64,000 bases of DNA from Pantanalinema sp. GBBB05. GTDB lineage: Bacteria > Cyanobacteriota > Cyanobacteriia > Leptolyngbyales > Leptolyngbyaceae. How positions within the stretch are numbered: position 1 is the first letter of the stretch; every line of letters begins with the position of its first letter. The notes below the pieces were generated by a model. That model saw only the letters and a list, made by a program, of their open reading frames with translations, was not told the origin of the DNA and did no database searches. The stretch is taken from NCBI GenBank assembly GCA_016743235.1, contig VRZD01000006.1, positions 124,001-188,000 on the forward strand, in the 5' to 3' direction. Shown here piece after piece: positions 61,878 to 64,000 of the stretch. A program made the translations under genes and the position numbers.

Positions 61878-62630
61878 ATGAAACGCATCAATCGGTGTCA
61901 TTGGTTAATCCCAGTTTTGAGTGGGGTTGTCGTTGGTTTGGGTATCAGCATTCCAGCCAGCGCCACAGTTCATCAATCGGCTGGCATGCCGGCAAATCTG
62001 CGATCGACGCTACAACGCTACAACATTCGGTCGATCGACTATCAGCGGTTAGAACATGTAGTGGCTCAATTTGGTCGAGGTCTGCCCGATTTCTTTGAAC
62101 AAGGCGATCGCCAGTTTGAGCGAGAAGTCGATCGGTTAAATCAACCCCAAGCTGACCCCAATCTCACCATTCAGAGTACAGGGGCTCAATGGCGACCGAT
62201 CGTGTCTCAAGCGGGTAAGTTTTCGATCTGGTTGCCTCCGGGGGTGATGAGTGAAGAGACGAAAACGTTCGCGATCGCGGCTCAATCTGTCACCTTTAAT
62301 GTTGTTGCTAGCCAAGCTGAAGGTGCTCGGTTTGTGGCGGCCTATGCTGATCTTCCGACTAACCAAACGTTGAATGATCAAGCCGTATTTGCCGCGATCC
62401 GAGACGGAGTGATTGCTCAAACCCAGTTCAAAGTTGTGAGTGAAAACCCAATTACTTTTGGACAGTGGACAGGGCAGGAATGGCAAATGAGCCAAGGGAA
62501 TGAAACGATTACCTATCGGGTCTATCGCGTTCAGCAACGGGTCTATCTATTAGCCGCGAAGCAACCAGGAACAGGCACGAACCAGTCCAACTCAATAGAT
62601 ACATTTTTCCGATCGTTTAAGTTGCTGTAA
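61878..62630 (+). CDS. Secreted protein, function unknown
   Basis: The protein has 250 residues. A signal peptide (hydrophobic run ending in PASA, about residue 29) is followed by a helical region (40-80). A beta-rich domain (about 85-250) begins WRPIVSQAGKFSIWLPPG and ends VYLLAAKQPGT... FFRSFKLL. The 'GKFSIWLP...F' pattern recurs in cyanobacterial periplasmic proteins, but I cannot name the family. AAGGAGG lies 6 bases before the ATG. It follows the phosphatase by 23 bases and could be co-transcribed with it. Confidence 0.75.
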   Translation: MKRINRCHWLIPVLSGVVVGLGISIPASATVHQSAGMPANLRSTLQRYNIRSIDYQRLEHVVAQFGRGLPDFFEQGDRQFEREVDRLNQPQADPNLTIQSTGAQWRPIVSQAGKFSIWLPPGVMSEETKTFAIAAQSVTFNVVASQAEGARFVAAYADLPTNQTLNDQAVFAAIRDGVIAQTQFKVVSENPITFGQWTGQEWQMSQGNETITYRVYRVQQRVYLLAAKQPGTGTNQSNSIDTFFRSFKLL

Positions 62631-62686
62631 TGGCAATTTCCGCGATCGCTAGGACATCAATCAGTGATGTTTGAAACAGTGAAGTT

Positions 62687-63472
62687 ATGAAAGATCCCAA
62701 GACCGTTCAATGGTTGGTAGTTGGTGCTGTCGGGCTTGGGATTACCTTGCTGTGGGGTTGTCAAAACACTGAGCGACAAGACTTACCTACAAGTTACACA
62801 ACCCCAGTATCACTCCAACCTAAAAAAACAATATTGACTTATGGAGACTATCTAAAACAGTATCCTCGCAATGCTCCAGTTGAAGATGTTATGGAATACG
62901 TGCTGCGGTATGGAAGTCCCGATTTCGGCAGTTTACGGGATTCGGTTCTCAAAGAAAAATCTAAGTTTCGTCGGATGGTATCTGCCTGTTTAACTCTTCC
63001 AAAATCCGAAAACGGTAAAATCGTTGTCTCTAATTACCCAATGCCTAAGGATGGTAAAGTAGATTTTCTTGATTTTGGATTTATGCCACCTATTCAAGTG
63101 GAGCCGGGTGTATACCTGCTTCGGCTACGTTGTGGTCGTGGAATTATTATTAATAGCTATAGCCTTTTTACCTACTCTGAACAAGAAGGGATAAATGTCG
63201 ATGCATTAAAACCTTCTGTTGGAGCTATTAGTAAATCTGGAGAATTTTATACCTATGAAACTACCGAAATGCTAATAGATGGTTTTTCTTATGATGCTAA
63301 TACTCGAAAACTCCAGATAAGCTTACCTTGCAATGCTTCTGCTGGAACTATTAATTCCCAAACTATTTATAAATATGAGAACAAGAACTTGAGCTTAGTA
63401 GAATATTGGCAAGATAATCCAAAGAACAACAGATGTATTCAGAAGCCTCATTTACGCCAGTTTTACCCATAG
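62687..63472 (+). CDS. Lipoprotein, function unknown
   Basis: The protein has 261 residues. A lipobox (LLWGC, Cys near residue 25) after a hydrophobic segment marks it as a probable lipoprotein. The remaining sequence is alpha/beta mixed, with PVEDVMEYVLRYGSPDFGSLR and a Cys pair late (LPCNASAG and NNRCIQ). I do not recognise the family. It is 56 bases downstream of the secreted-protein gene in the same direction. Its codon use and AT-rich third positions are a little different from its neighbours. Confidence 0.7.
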   Translation: MKDPKTVQWLVVGAVGLGITLLWGCQNTERQDLPTSYTTPVSLQPKKTILTYGDYLKQYPRNAPVEDVMEYVLRYGSPDFGSLRDSVLKEKSKFRRMVSACLTLPKSENGKIVVSNYPMPKDGKVDFLDFGFMPPIQVEPGVYLLRLRCGRGIIINSYSLFTYSEQEGINVDALKPSVGAISKSGEFYTYETTEMLIDGFSYDANTRKLQISLPCNASAGTINSQTIYKYENKNLSLVEYWQDNPKNNRCIQKPHLRQFYP

Positions 63473-63520
63473 TACGATCGCCTTGTTTGAATTGCAGGGT
63501 ATTGGCTGAATCAGCGGTTT

Positions 63521-63554
63521 GAGATTTTTAAGAATAATTTGAATCAAAAATCTC
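63521..63554. terminator. Inverted repeat between lipoprotein and kinase genes
   Basis: GAGATTTTT (63521-63529) and AAAAATCTC (63546-63554) form a 9-bp stem over 16 bases, between convergent genes. Both strands have T-runs inside the stem; a bidirectional terminator is plausible. Confidence 0.5.
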
Positions 63555-63589
63555 TTCGATCGTTTAATTGCTACACCCCCTGGAGCTGA

Positions 63590-64000
63590 TCACTGATTCA
63601 CCCTCTCTTTAGGAAATACATTTTGAATTGATACGGGAATTTCAATTGTGAACTCAGTTCCTTTAGTTGGAGTAGAACAGCAATACAGTTGACCACCGTG
63701 CTTTTCGGTCACAATCTGATGGCTAATTGCCAAGCCCATACCGGTGCCTTTCCCAACCGCTTTGGTGGTAAAGAACGGGTCAAACAATCGTTGCTGGACA
63801 GCCTCAGGAATACCAGGACCGTTATCCGCGATCCGAATCGCGACTCGGTGATTTGGCAGCGCTTCAGTGCAAATGGTAATCGTAGGGATGGAATCGTGAT
63901 CAGACTGTTGCTCCTTCACAAGGTTTTCTTCTAAGGCTTCGATCGCATTACTGAGAATATTCATAAACACCTGATTGAGTTGTCCGGCATAACACTCAAT
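63590..64000 (-). CDS. Histidine kinase, C-terminal part (cut by window edge)
   Basis: The frame stays open to the window edge, so the 126-residue reading from the GTG at 63970 is not a complete gene. The sequence just upstream ([17 protein letters not shown]) continues the same HATPase domain. The N box [17 protein letters not shown]1 box [10 protein letters not shown] box FDPFFTTK and G2 box [11 protein letters not shown] are present. This is a typical HATPase_c end with no receiver attached at the C-terminus. Input domains lie outside the window. Confidence 0.92.
   Translation of the reverse strand: MECYAGQLNQVFMNILSNAIEALEENLVKEQQSDHDSIPTITICTEALPNHRVAIRIADNGPGIPEAVQQRLFDPFFTTKAVGKGTGMGLAISHQIVTEKHGGQLYCCSTPTKGTEFTIEIPVSIQNVFPKERVNQ

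Noticed and set aside
1..64000. tRNA, rRNA, CRISPR, insertion sequences, phage genes
   Set aside because: I looked for tRNA T-loop patterns, regularly spaced repeats, transposase motifs and structural phage proteins and did not find any. A covariance or repeat search could still reveal small items.
1..64000. GCGATCGC octamers as a special feature
   Set aside because: They occur throughout and are the common cyanobacterial HIP1 sequence, so individual copies are not meaningful.

Overview
The window is a stretch of cyanobacterial chromosome. The palindrome GCGATCGC (HIP1) and its GCGATCG core recur in nearly every gene. Several gene families are typical of cyanobacteria: a GUN4-domain protein, a fibrillin-like protein, a cyanophycin-synthetase relative, a cyanobacterial-type GlgA and a WGxxGxxG-type surface protein. 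The large hemagglutinin/CHAT protein and the multi-domain hybrid kinases fit a large-genome, probably filamentous lineage. I saw no rRNA, tRNA, CRISPR array, transposase or phage gene.

Layout. About 0.1-13.3 kb is an accessory locus for organosulfate use. It holds an outer-membrane porin-like protein, DUF202 and DUF1622 membrane proteins, a radical-SAM sulfatase maturase, a 7-TM membrane protein, a DUF1254/DUF1214 protein, a large cytoplasmic-type sulfatase, a BASS-family transporter and two adjacent AraC-type regulators. Six copies of a 17-bp motif, TGGCRTGAAATGACAAG, lie in the intergenic regions of this locus and nowhere else that I could find. They mostly point towards the genes they precede, so I propose they are the binding sites of the AraC regulator(s). 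This is the most striking signal in the window.

About 13.3-22.3 kb is mixed metabolism: a ferrochelatase-family protein with a His-rich tail, a frameshifted TspO-like gene next to mug, a small hydrolase/VOC pair, S-formylglutathione hydrolase, a glycine-zipper TPR protein, a PaO-like Rieske oxygenase and small secreted or acidic proteins. About 22.3-29 kb (minus strand) is a tight six-gene operon: carbamoyltransferase, GT2, radical SAM/SPASM, methyltransferase, GT2, GT9. It looks like a glycan or glycoconjugate assembly unit. About 29.4-40.2 kb carries a fibrillin-like protein, a lipoprotein, a GH13 enzyme, a mutarotase-like gene whose 5' end is damaged or unusual, an MBOAT acyltransferase, a membrane-anchored GUN4 protein and a PhoX-like protein with RTX repeats.

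About 40.2-48.4 kb (minus strand) holds an RsbQ-like alpha/beta hydrolase overlapping two hybrid histidine kinases, a SelD-N-type flavoprotein, and a strongly reduced cyanophycin-synthetase-like protein that lacks the ATP-grasp domain and has a degenerate P-loop. About 48.6-64 kb contains a Na+/H+ antiporter, Tex, a 1598-residue TPS/CHAT protein, the glycogen pair glgA/pgm arranged convergently around a shared terminator, a dual-specificity phosphatase, two secreted proteins of unknown function, and the 3' part of a histidine kinase cut by the window edge.

Start codons were chosen by Shine-Dalgarno spacing and family N-termini where possible. Family assignments come from reading the proteins, not from database searches.
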